In this document: in pieces, positions 5,587 to 12,901 of the stretch
Layout of the letters: each line of letters begins with the position of its first letter
Numbering within the stretch: the stretch's first letter is position 1
Origin: an uncultured bacterium
GTDB taxonomy: Bacteria; Bacillota; Clostridia; Lachnospirales; Lachnospiraceae
DNA: 17,428 bases
Direction: 5' to 3'
NCBI GenBank assembly: GCA_905214955.1
Contig: CAJMON010000065.1
Coordinates: 1 to 17,428, forward strand
Program-made: the position numbers and the translations under genes
The notes under the pieces: generated by a model
Told to the model about the DNA's origin: nothing
The model's database searches: none
What the model saw: the letters and a program-made list of their open reading frames with translations, nothing else

Positions 5587-8174
5587 GCTTTTGGTATCCT
5601 CTCTGCTACCAGTTTTCCTTCTTTGATATCCATGCGGATCACATCGCCCTCCAGGACTTCTCCGGACAGGATTTCCCTCGCTGCCAGCGTCTCCACATTT
5701 TTCTGAAGGAATCTCTTTAATGGTCTCGCTCCGTATACCGGATCGTAACCGCCTTCTATGACATAATCTTTGGCTTCCGGTGTCAACTCTAGTGTGATCT
5801 CCTGGTCTTTCAGTCTCCGGTTCAAGTCAGCCATCAGCAGATCTACGATGTGTCCGATGTTGTCCTTTGTCAGAGGCTTGAACATGATGATCTCATCCAG
5901 TCTGTTTAAGAACTCCGGGCGGAAGCTTGCTCTTAAATCCTTCATGACCATTTCCTGGCTTTCCGGACTGATCTTTCCATCGGGCTGAATGCCTTCTAGC
6001 AGATAAGAAGAACCTATGTTGGATGTCATAATCAAAATAGTATTCTTAAAGTCTACTGTCCGGCCCTGGGAATCTGTGATACGTCCGTCATCCAGCACCT
6101 GCAGCAGAACATTGAAAACATCCGGATGAGCCTTTTCTACCTCATCAAACAATACAACGGAATACGGTTTCCGCCGTACTGCCTCTGTCAGCTGGCCGCC
6201 CTCTTCATATCCTACATATCCTGGAGGTGCTCCGATCAGACGGGAGACGGAATGTTTCTCCATATACTCACTCATGTCAATCCGCACCATGTTCTGTTCA
6301 TCATCGAACAGGCTGGCCGCCAGTGCCTTGGCAAGTTCCGTTTTACCTACACCGGTAGGGCCAAGGAACAGGAACGAACCAATGGGCTTGGTAGGATCTT
6401 TGATCCCTGCTTTGGAACGGATAATGGCATCTGTCACTTTTTCCACTCCATCGTCCTGTCCAATCACACGCTTATGCAGTTCGTCTGCCAGGTGCAGAAT
6501 CTTTGCACGCTCACCCTGCGTCAGCTTTGCTACCGGAATTCCCGTCCATCTGGATACGATTCTGGCAATTTCTTCGTCAGTCACGCTTTCATGTACCAGA
6601 GAAAGGTCTTTGTTCTTTACTTTTTCTTCTTCGACAGCCAGCTGCTGCTGCAATCTCGGAAGCTCTCCATACTGAAGTTCTGCCGCACGGTTCAGATCGT
6701 ACTGCTGTTTTGCTTTTTCAATCTCTTTGTTCATGTCCTCGATCTGCTCACGCAGTTTGGACAGATTTTCAACGGAATGTTTCTCATTGTCCCACTGAGC
6801 TTTCTTGCCATTAAACTCATCTCGAATCTCTGCCAGCTCTTTCTGGAGTGTTTCCAGACGCTCTTTGCTCTGATTGTCTGTTTCTTTCTTCAGAGCAGCT
6901 TCCTCAATTTCCATCTGCATAATCCGTCTGCGCAGCTCATCCAGCTCCGTTGGCATGGAATCCAGCTCCGTTTTGATCAGTGCACATGCCTCATCCACCA
7001 GGTCGATGGCTTTGTCCGGCAGGAAACGGTCCGAAATATATCTGTGGGACAGAGTGGCTGCTGCTACCAGCGCACTGTCGGTAATCTTTACGCCGTGGAA
7101 TACTTCGTAGCGCTCTTTCAATCCGCGGAGAATGGAAATCGTATCTTCTACGCTAGGCTCATCTACCAGCACCGGCTGGAAACGACGTTCCAGTGCCGGA
7201 TCTTTTTCAATATACTGGCGGTATTCATCCAGGGTGGTAGCACCAATGCAGTGCAGTTCGCCTCTTGCCAGCATGGGCTTTAACATATTTCCTGCATCCA
7301 TGGCGCCATCGGTCTTTCCGGCACCGACAATCAGGTGCAGCTCATCAATGAACAAAATGATCTCTCCATCACTTTTTCGTACATCTTCCAGAACGGCTTT
7401 TAAACGTTCCTCAAATTCACCACGGTATTTCGCACCTGCTACCAATGCGCCCATGTCCAATGAAAACAATTTTCTGTTCTTCAACGCTTCCGGAACATCG
7501 CCTTTGGCAATACGCTGTGCCAGACCTTCTACCACGGCGGTTTTACCTACACCAGGCTCACCGATCAGAACCGGGTTGTTTTTGGTCTTACGGGAAAGAA
7601 TCCGGATGACGTTTCGGATCTCATTATCTCGTCCGATGACCGGATCCATCTTCTGGTTTCTGGCTTTTTCTACCAACTCCTGGCCATATTTGGCGAGGGT
7701 GTCATAGGTTGCTTCCGGATTGTCCGTAGTGACTCTCTGGTTGCCCCGGACAGTGGACAATGCCTGAAGAAAGCGCTCTCTGGTAATGCCATACTGGCGG
7801 AACAGTTCTTTCATAGATCTGCTGGGGGATTTTAACAGAGCCAGGAATAAATGCTCTACGGAAACGTATTCATCTCCCATAGCTTTTGCCTCATCCTCTG
7901 CGCTTACCAGTACACGGTTCAGATCCTGACCGATGTAAACCTGGCCTCCGGAAACTTTCGGACGTTTTTCCAGAGCCTGTACCAGGCTGGATTTGAATTC
8001 GTCCTTATTAATCTCCATCTTTTCTATCAGTTTTAAAATCAGGCTGTCTTCCTGATTCAGCAGGCTGTACAGCAGGTGCTCCTGTTCAACCTCCTGGTTC
8101 CCATACTCATATGCGATCTTTTCCAGATCATTGACGGCCTGAAGAGATTTCTGTGTAAATTTCTGAACATTCAT
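5583..8174 (-). CDS. clpB: ATP-dependent disaggregase ClpB
   Basis: An 863-aa Hsp100 chaperone that works with DnaK to pull apart aggregated proteins in the cytoplasm. The N-terminal Clp repeat domain (about 1-145) precedes AAA1 with Walker A GEPGVGKT (205-212), pore loop KYRGEF (249-254) and Walker B ILFIDE (273-278). A long coiled-coil M domain (about 408-525) distinguishes ClpB from ClpC/ClpE. AAA2 has Walker A GPTGVGKT (605-612), pore loop GYVG (652-655) and Walker B VVLFDE (673-678). The ATG at 8174 is chosen because GGAGGG lies about 7 nt upstream and MNVQKFTQKS is the normal ClpB N-terminus; an upstream frame extension to 8222 is not supported. No ClpP-binding tripeptide loop was noticed, as expected for ClpB. 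Confidence 0.98.
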   Translation of the reverse strand: MNVQKFTQKSLQAVNDLEKIAYEYGNQEVEQEHLLYSLLNQEDSLILKLIEKMEINKDEFKSSLVQALEKRPKVSGGQVYIGQDLNRVLVSAEDEAKAMGDEYVSVEHLFLALLKSPSRSMKELFRQYGITRERFLQALSTVRGNQRVTTDNPEATYDTLAKYGQELVEKARNQKMDPVIGRDNEIRNVIRILSRKTKNNPVLIGEPGVGKTAVVEGLAQRIAKGDVPEALKNRKLFSLDMGALVAGAKYRGEFEERLKAVLEDVRKSDGEIILFIDELHLIVGAGKTDGAMDAGNMLKPMLARGELHCIGATTLDEYRQYIEKDPALERRFQPVLVDEPSVEDTISILRGLKERYEVFHGVKITDSALVAAATLSHRYISDRFLPDKAIDLVDEACALIKTELDSMPTELDELRRRIMQMEIEEAALKKETDNQSKERLETLQKELAEIRDEFNGKKAQWDNEKHSVENLSKLREQIEDMNKEIEKAKQQYDLNRAAELQYGELPRLQQQLAVEEEKVKNKDLSLVHESVTDEEIARIVSRWTGIPVAKLTQGERAKILHLADELHKRVIGQDDGVEKVTDAIIRSKAGIKDPTKPIGSFLFLGPTGVGKTELAKALAASLFDDEQNMVRIDMSEYMEKHSVSRLIGAPPGYVGYEEGGQLTEAVRRKPYSVVLFDEVEKAHPDVFNVLLQVLDDGRITDSQGRTVDFKNTILIMTSNIGSSYLLEGIQPDGKISPESQEMVMKDLRASFRPEFLNRLDEIIMFKPLTKDNIGHIVDLLMADLNRRLKDQEITLELTPEAKDYVIEGGYDPVYGARPLKRFLQKNVETLAAREILSGEVLEGDVIRMDIKEGKLVAERIPKA

Positions 8175-8252
8175 AAAATTCCCTCCTGTCCTTTTCCTCT
8201 GATGCGTATGCACCAAGAACAAGCTTTTTCTTGTTTGCTTTGTTCTATATGT

Positions 8253-8280
8253 ACTATAACATATTTTAGGCGAAATGCAA
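8253..8280 (-). promoter_or_regulatory. clpB promoter
   Basis: On the minus strand TTGCAT (8280-8275) and TATAGT (8258-8253) are 16 nt apart, about 80 nt upstream of the clpB start. The -10 is embedded in the inverted repeat ATATGT-ACTATA-ACATAT (8247-8264). I looked for the CIRCE (HrcA) dyad and a CtsR direct repeat, the usual heat-shock operators in Firmicutes, and saw neither. Confidence 0.6.
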
Positions 8281-8539
8281 GTATTTTTTTATGAACATTC
8301 TGTGAAGAAAATTAGAGAGGAGGCCTGACTGGCTGGGCCGGTCTTGAATAAAAACGCCGAAGTGGTGAAACAGCCGAAGCCTGCACGGCGCTACGTGGTG
8401 CGGCAGCGGGCTGTCCGGGCTGACAGTTGTTCTTCATCTACAGGAGGGCTGTCAGCTGCTTAGAGATAACGTCCTCCGAAGCAGCAGAACCAACTGCAGA
8501 GCCTGGCTGCCGCCCCATAAGCACACACACCTGCCCACG
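8281..8539. other. GC-rich intergenic stretch with no recognisable gene
   Basis: About 260 nt between the clpB promoter and the terminator of the ABC exporter operon. Neither strand offers a family-like protein; short open frames are broken or low-complexity. The clearest structure is an 8-bp dyad, GCTGACAG and CTGTCAGC, around a roughly 23-nt loop (about 8418-8457), plus several shorter GC-rich dyads. It does not match riboswitch, 6S or SRP RNA patterns that I know. It may be a decayed gene or an unrecognised RNA. Confidence 0.3.
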
Positions 8540-8582
8540 AAAAAACCTGCCGCTCCGCAGATTCTTCTGCAGCCGCCGCAGG
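8540..8582 (-). terminator. Probable terminator of the MarR/ABC exporter operon
   Basis: On the minus strand, CCTGC...GCAGG (8582-8578 / 8550-8546) encloses an inner GCAGA-AGAA-TCTGC hairpin and is followed by six T residues (8540-8545). It starts about 20 nt after the exporter stop codon. The middle of the stem is imperfect, so strength is uncertain. Confidence 0.7.
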
Positions 8583-8603
8583 CCCTTTCTTTTTCTTTCT
8601 CTT

Positions 8604-10532
8604 TTAATCCATTACAATTTTTCCTGTATAAAGCTGATAATACTTTCCGCCCTCTTTTAAGAGCTCTTCGTGGGTTCCTCTCTCGATGATTCTTCCCTGC
8701 TCCAGTACCATAATACAGTCACTGTTTCGAATGGTGGACAGTCTGTGTGCAATGACGAAAGTCGTTCTTCCTTTCATCAGTTTGTCCATTCCATCCTGTA
8801 CGATTTTCTCGGTACGGGTATCAATGGAGCTGGTAGCTTCATCCAGGATCAGCACCGGCGGATCTGCCACAGCCGCACGGGCAATGGCCAACAGCTGCCT
8901 CTGTCCCTGGCTTAGGTTGGCACCATCTCCGGTCAGCATGGTGTCATATCCCTGGGGCAGGTGCCGGATAAATCCATCGGCATTCGCCAGTTTTGCTGCC
9001 GCAATGACTTCCTCATCCGTGGCATCCAGCCGTCCATAACGGATATTTTCCATAACCGAATTGGTAAACAAGTGCGTATCCTGGAGAACAATTCCAAGAG
9101 ACCGGCGCAGATCTGCTTTTTTGATCTTATTGATGTTGATGCCGTCATACCGGATTTTTCCATCCTGAATATCATAGAACCGGTTGATCAGGTTGGTGAT
9201 GGTGGTCTTTCCGGCACCGGTCGATCCTACAAATGCGATCTTCTGTCCCGGCTGGGCATAAAGTTTCACATTATGCAGAACAATCTTATCCGGATTATAT
9301 CCAAAATTCACACCATCAAACACCACATCTCCCGTAAGCTTCTTGTACGTTGTGGTGCCTTCTGCCTTGTGGTAATGTTTCCACGCCCACATATTGGTAC
9401 GCTTTTCACTTTCTACGATCTTTCCGTTTTCCATTTTGGCGTTCACCAAAGTAACATAACCTTCATCCATTTCCGGCTTTTCGTCCAGGAGACGGAAGAT
9501 ACGGTCTGCTCCTGCCAGAGCCATCACAACGCTGTTTAACTGCTGGCTCACCTGATTGATGGGCATATTGAAACTCTTGTTAAATGTCAGGAAACTGGCC
9601 AGTCCGCCAAGGGTAAACCCGCCTACTTCGTTCAGGGCAAGCACACCTCCCACAATGGCGCAGACCACATAGCTGATATTTCCCAACTGGGCATTCACCG
9701 GCCCTAACATATTTGCAAAGGTATTTGCCTTATCCGCACTTTCATAGAGCGCATCGTTGAGTTTCCGGAAATCTGCCCGGCTTTCTTCCTCGTGGCAGAA
9801 GACCTTTACTACCTTCTGACCTTCCATCATCTCTTCAATATAGCCGTTGACTTTACCGATGTTTTTCTGCTGCTCCATGAAATAGCGTCCGCTTAATCCG
9901 GCTACCTTTCCGGTAACGGTCAGCATAATGGCCACCATAATCAGCGTTACCACTGTCAGCGGAATGTTCAGGAAAATCATACTTCCAAGAACACTGACAA
10001 TGGTAATGATACTGTTAATAAACTGAGGAATGCTCTGGCTGATCATCTGGCGCAGAGTATCAATGTCGTTGGTGTACATAGACATGATATCGCCGTGGGC
10101 ATTGGTATCAAAATACCGGATAGGCAGGCTTTCCATATGGATAAACATATCGTCTCTTAAGTGTTTTAAAGTACCCTGGCTGACATAGATCATGACTTTC
10201 GCCTGAATATACGCTGCTGCAACACCGCACAGGTAAAATCCTCCTACACGCATGATGGCATGGGCCAGTCCGGAAAAATCCGGATTCTGGTTTCCGATCA
10301 AGGGCATGATATACTGGTCAATCAGAGTCTGCATAAACAGGGTTCCCTGTACATTTGCCAGTACCGATACGACAATGCAGATTACTGCGGTGATGCAGTG
10401 AGGTGTATAATACTGCAGAATATATTTCATCATCCGCTTGAAAAGCGCTCCCGGATTATTCAGCTTCGGTTTCGGGCCTCTTGGACCTCTTCCACCTGGT
10501 CCCTTGAATTCTCTGGCTTTTTCTTCTGCCAT
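8604..10532 (-). CDS. Heterodimeric ABC exporter, catalytically canonical subunit
   Basis: A 642-aa half-transporter: six-helix membrane domain (about 35-340) and C-terminal ATPase domain (about 402-635). Motifs are Walker A GSTGAGKTT (436-444), signature LSQGQ (540-544), Walker B LILDE with catalytic Glu565, and switch His596 (AHRL). The signature deviates from LSGGQ, as in TM288-type partners of heterodimeric exporters. A roughly 45-residue insert (about 355-400, with WAWKHY) sits between the two domains. The N-terminal 25 residues are rich in G, P, R and K. ATG 10532 is chosen for GGAGGAGG 6 nt upstream; it starts 1 nt after the stop of the partner gene. The likely role is export of drugs or lipid-like compounds (BmrCD/LmrCD/EfrAB class); the substrate is unknown. 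Confidence 0.93.
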   Translation of the reverse strand: MAEEKAREFKGPGGRGPRGPKPKLNNPGALFKRMMKYILQYYTPHCITAVICIVVSVLANVQGTLFMQTLIDQYIMPLIGNQNPDFSGLAHAIMRVGGFYLCGVAAAYIQAKVMIYVSQGTLKHLRDDMFIHMESLPIRYFDTNAHGDIMSMYTNDIDTLRQMISQSIPQFINSIITIVSVLGSMIFLNIPLTVVTLIMVAIMLTVTGKVAGLSGRYFMEQQKNIGKVNGYIEEMMEGQKVVKVFCHEEESRADFRKLNDALYESADKANTFANMLGPVNAQLGNISYVVCAIVGGVLALNEVGGFTLGGLASFLTFNKSFNMPINQVSQQLNSVVMALAGADRIFRLLDEKPEMDEGYVTLVNAKMENGKIVESEKRTNMWAWKHYHKAEGTTTYKKLTGDVVFDGVNFGYNPDKIVLHNVKLYAQPGQKIAFVGSTGAGKTTITNLINRFYDIQDGKIRYDGININKIKKADLRRSLGIVLQDTHLFTNSVMENIRYGRLDATDEEVIAAAKLANADGFIRHLPQGYDTMLTGDGANLSQGQRQLLAIARAAVADPPVLILDEATSSIDTRTEKIVQDGMDKLMKGRTTFVIAHRLSTIRNSDCIMVLEQGRIIERGTHEELLKEGGKYYQLYTGKIVMD

Positions 10533-10533
10533 G

Positions 10534-12276
10534 TTATGCCTCCTCCTTTCCATCATTCTGTTTGTTATAAGTCTGGGACTCATAGACATCCCGGTAAATC
10601 GGATTGGTCTTTAACAGTTCCTCATGAGTGCCATATGCATTCACCTTTCCGTCTTCCATAACAATGATGTGGTCCGCATTCTGCACACTGCTGATACGCT
10701 GGGCAATGATCAGCTTGGTAGTTCCCGGAATTTCCTCTGCAAACGCCTTGCGGATCTTGCTGTCGGTAGCGGTATCCACGGCACTGGTTGAATCATCCAG
10801 AATCAGGATCTTCGGTTTTTTCAGAAGTGCTCTGGCAATACACAAACGCTGTTTCTGTCCTCCGGATACGTTGCTTCCGCCCTGTTCTATATAGGTATTG
10901 TATTTTTCCGGAAATGTCTCAATAAATTCATCAGCACAGGCAAGTTTGCATGCCCGGATGCATTCTTCTTCCGTGGCATCCTTGTCACCCCAGCGCAGAT
11001 TGTCCAGGATGGTTCCGGAGAACAGCACGTTTTTCTGCAGTACCACGGACACCTGGTTACGCAGAGTTTCCAGATCATAGCCGCGCACATCTTTGCCGCC
11101 TACCAGCACTTCTCCTGCGGACACATCATACAGACGGCTGATCAAGTTCACCAGACTGGATTTGGCACTTCCGGTTCCTCCAATGATTCCCACGGTTTCG
11201 CCGGACTGGATTTTCAGGTTGATATCCGAAAGCACCTTGTTGCCACCCTTGCGGTAAGCGAAATCCACATTTTTAAATTCAATACTTCCATCCGGAATCT
11301 CAAAATCCGGATTTTCCGGATTTACCAGATCTGCTTTTTCATTCAAGACTTCACAGATACGTTCTGCACTGGCTGTACTCATGGTAACCATAACAAAAAT
11401 CATGGAAAGCATCATCAAACTCATGAGGATGTTCATGCAGTAGGTCAGAAGGCTCATCAGCTGTCCGGTGGTCAGGGTTTCAGAAACAATCATCTTTGCA
11501 CCCAGCCAGCTGATTCCCAGAATACAGGCATATACGGTAAACATCATCAGCGGACCGTTGTTGGTCACAATTCTTTCTGCTTTTACAAACATCTGATACA
11601 CATTTTCACTGGCTTTGGTAAAGCGTTTCTTTTCGTAATCTTCCCGCACGTATGCTTTGACGACACGGATTGCAGAAACGTTTTCCTGCACACTGGCATT
11701 TAAGTCATCGTACTTTCTAAATACCTGCTGGAAATATTTGGTAGCCCGGCTCATCATCAGCACCAGGCAGGCACCCAGGAAAATCACAGCAATCAGGTAG
11801 ACGCTGGCCAGTCTGGCATTGATCTGAAAAGCCATGATCATGGCAAAAAGCATGCTGAATGGTGCACGGACAAACATACGCAGAAGCATCTGATATGCGT
11901 TCTGCAGGTTGGTCACATCTGTAGTCAGACGGGTCACAAGACCTGCGGTGCTGTACTTGTCAATGTTGGAAAATGAAAAAGTCTGAATGTTGTCAAACAT
12001 GGCCTGACGAAGGTTTCTGGCAAATCCCGCCGATGCTTTTGCACCGTACTTTCCTCCCAGAACACCCCAGAGCAGACCCATTGCCGCCATGACTACCATC
12101 AGAGCGCCCGTCCGGTAAATGTGGCCGATGTTTCCGGCCTCCACGCCCTTGTCAATAATGGAAGCCATCAAAAGCGGAATGATCGTCTCCATCACCACTT
12201 CCAGAATCATAAAGATCGGTGTGGCAATGGAAGCGCGTTTAAATTCTTTAATCTGTGCTCCTAGCGTTTTCAGCAT
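10534..12276 (-). CDS. Heterodimeric ABC exporter, degenerate-site subunit
   Basis: A 580-aa half-transporter with six membrane helices (about 15-305) and an ATPase domain (about 330-570). Walker A is GGTGSAKSS (366-374), with Ala371 where Gly is usual. The signature SGGQ (471-474) is canonical. Walker B ends LILDD, with Asp495 in place of the catalytic Glu, and the switch residue is Gln526 (IIAQR) instead of His. These are the substitutions known for the non-hydrolysing site of TM287/288-type heterodimers, complementing the partner whose signature is LSQGQ. The gene follows the MarR gene by 13 nt; its AAGGAG ribosome site overlaps the marR stop codon. It is expected at the cytoplasmic membrane as a complex with the downstream subunit. 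Confidence 0.94.
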   Translation of the reverse strand: MLKTLGAQIKEFKRASIATPIFMILEVVMETIIPLLMASIIDKGVEAGNIGHIYRTGALMVVMAAMGLLWGVLGGKYGAKASAGFARNLRQAMFDNIQTFSFSNIDKYSTAGLVTRLTTDVTNLQNAYQMLLRMFVRAPFSMLFAMIMAFQINARLASVYLIAVIFLGACLVLMMSRATKYFQQVFRKYDDLNASVQENVSAIRVVKAYVREDYEKKRFTKASENVYQMFVKAERIVTNNGPLMMFTVYACILGISWLGAKMIVSETLTTGQLMSLLTYCMNILMSLMMLSMIFVMVTMSTASAERICEVLNEKADLVNPENPDFEIPDGSIEFKNVDFAYRKGGNKVLSDINLKIQSGETVGIIGGTGSAKSSLVNLISRLYDVSAGEVLVGGKDVRGYDLETLRNQVSVVLQKNVLFSGTILDNLRWGDKDATEEECIRACKLACADEFIETFPEKYNTYIEQGGSNVSGGQKQRLCIARALLKKPKILILDDSTSAVDTATDSKIRKAFAEEIPGTTKLIIAQRISSVQNADHIIVMEDGKVNAYGTHEELLKTNPIYRDVYESQTYNKQNDGKEEA

Positions 12277-12289
12277 AAGAAGGTTCTCC

Positions 12290-12724
12290 TTATTCGATAT
12301 TGTTTAATAGTTTCTCATAGATCGCTGTAAAATTATCCAGGTCTTCTTTGGTAAGCCCTTTTAGCAGATCCCGTTCCACAGCATCAAAATCGGATATCGT
12401 CCTTTGATGGATATCCACTCCCTTCGGTGTCAGCACCAGCTTTTTCAGCCTGGCATCACTGGCTACCGTCTCCCTCTTAATAAATCCTTTTTTCTCCATA
12501 ACCTGAATAATCCCCGTCACCGTGGATCTTGCGATGGAAAATTCCGCTTCGATATCCCGCTGGTAAGTATCCTGATCCTGATGGTCATACAGATATCCGA
12601 TAATCCAGCCGTTCATAATCGTCACATCATCAATTCCAAGTGCCGCACCATACGCCACCAGACGGCGGTTGATTTTTTTATCCAGATTGTGGACCATAAA
12701 AGCAATACTGCGGCAGTCTCTCAT
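12290..12724 (-). CDS. MarR-family regulator of the ABC exporter operon
   Basis: A 144-aa winged-helix protein. The N-terminal dimerisation helices (about 1-45) are followed by the helix-turn-helix YQRDIEAEFSIARSTVTGIIQVMEKKG (54-80) and a wing with D90-A-R (VASDARLKKLVLT), typical of MarR. ATG 12724 is used although its ribosome site is imperfect (GGAGGG 14 nt upstream, AAAGGA 2 nt upstream). The reason is that the longer frame to 12805 would start at the -35 hexamer of the promoter, upstream of the transcription start. First gene of a three-gene operon, it probably represses itself and the exporter until a ligand binds. The operator is the palindrome inside the promoter. Confidence 0.92.
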   Translation of the reverse strand: MRDCRSIAFMVHNLDKKINRRLVAYGAALGIDDVTIMNGWIIGYLYDHQDQDTYQRDIEAEFSIARSTVTGIIQVMEKKGFIKRETVASDARLKKLVLTPKGVDIHQRTISDFDAVERDLLKGLTKEDLDNFTAIYEKLLNNIE

Positions 12725-12776
12725 AGTCCTTTTGGAATCCCTCCTTTGTTCGTCTCCGAATTGTTTTGTTACGAAC

Positions 12777-12805
12777 ATTCTACTTGAAACCATTTCAAAT
12801 GTCAA
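12777..12805 (-). promoter_or_regulatory. MarR operon promoter with embedded palindromic operator
   Basis: On the minus strand TTGACA (12805-12800) and TAGAAT (12782-12777) are separated by exactly 17 nt. Between them lies TTGAAA-TGG-TTTCAA (12784-12798), a perfect 6+6 bp inverted repeat of the size MarR dimers bind. Downstream in the leader GTTCGT and ACGAAC (about 12745-12773) form a second 6-bp dyad with a 17-nt loop. Promoter and repeats are seen; MarR binding is inferred. Confidence 0.85.
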
Positions 12806-12816
12806 TTATTTTTTTG

Positions 12817-12831
12817 ATTGATATGCCTGGC
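12817..12831 (-). repeat. Terminator-associated repeat, copy C
   Basis: On the minus strand GCCAGGCATATCAAT starts directly after the T-tract of the FtsX-operon terminator. It is identical over 15 nt to copy A at 4517-4531 and differs by one base from copy B. Including the last Ts of the tract the match is 17 nt. No inverted partner or Rpn gene is nearby. Confidence 0.8.
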
Positions 12832-12870
12832 AAAAAAAGCAGTGATTCTATGTTTCCATAAAACCACTGC
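12832..12870 (-). terminator. Intrinsic terminator of the FtsX-type ABC operon
   Basis: On the minus strand a 14-bp stem (two G-T pairs) with arms GCAGTGGTTTTATG and CATAGAATCACTGC and a GAAA tetraloop is followed by seven Ts (12832-12838). It lies about 30 nt past the permease stop codon and directly before repeat copy C and the marR promoter. Confidence 0.93.
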
Positions 12871-12901
12871 CTCGCACAACTTCATTTTATTTCTTTCTGT
12901 T

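Noticed and set aside
6126..7283. A 385-codon open frame on the + strand
   Set aside because: It lies wholly antisense to clpB, has no family-like motifs or ribosome site, and is explained by codon bias of the real gene on the opposite strand.
8175..8222. N-terminal extension of ClpB by 16 codons
   Set aside because: GGAGGG sits just before the ATG at 8174 and the protein from there has the normal ClpB N-terminus.
8427..8660. 77-codon + strand frame in the clpB/exporter gap
   Set aside because: It runs through the exporter terminator and into the 3' end of the exporter gene, with low-complexity ending and no motifs.
10533..10589. N-terminal extension of the downstream ABC subunit into the upstream gene
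   Set aside because: A strong GGAGGAGG precedes ATG 10532, and the extension would overlap the partner gene with no family similarity.
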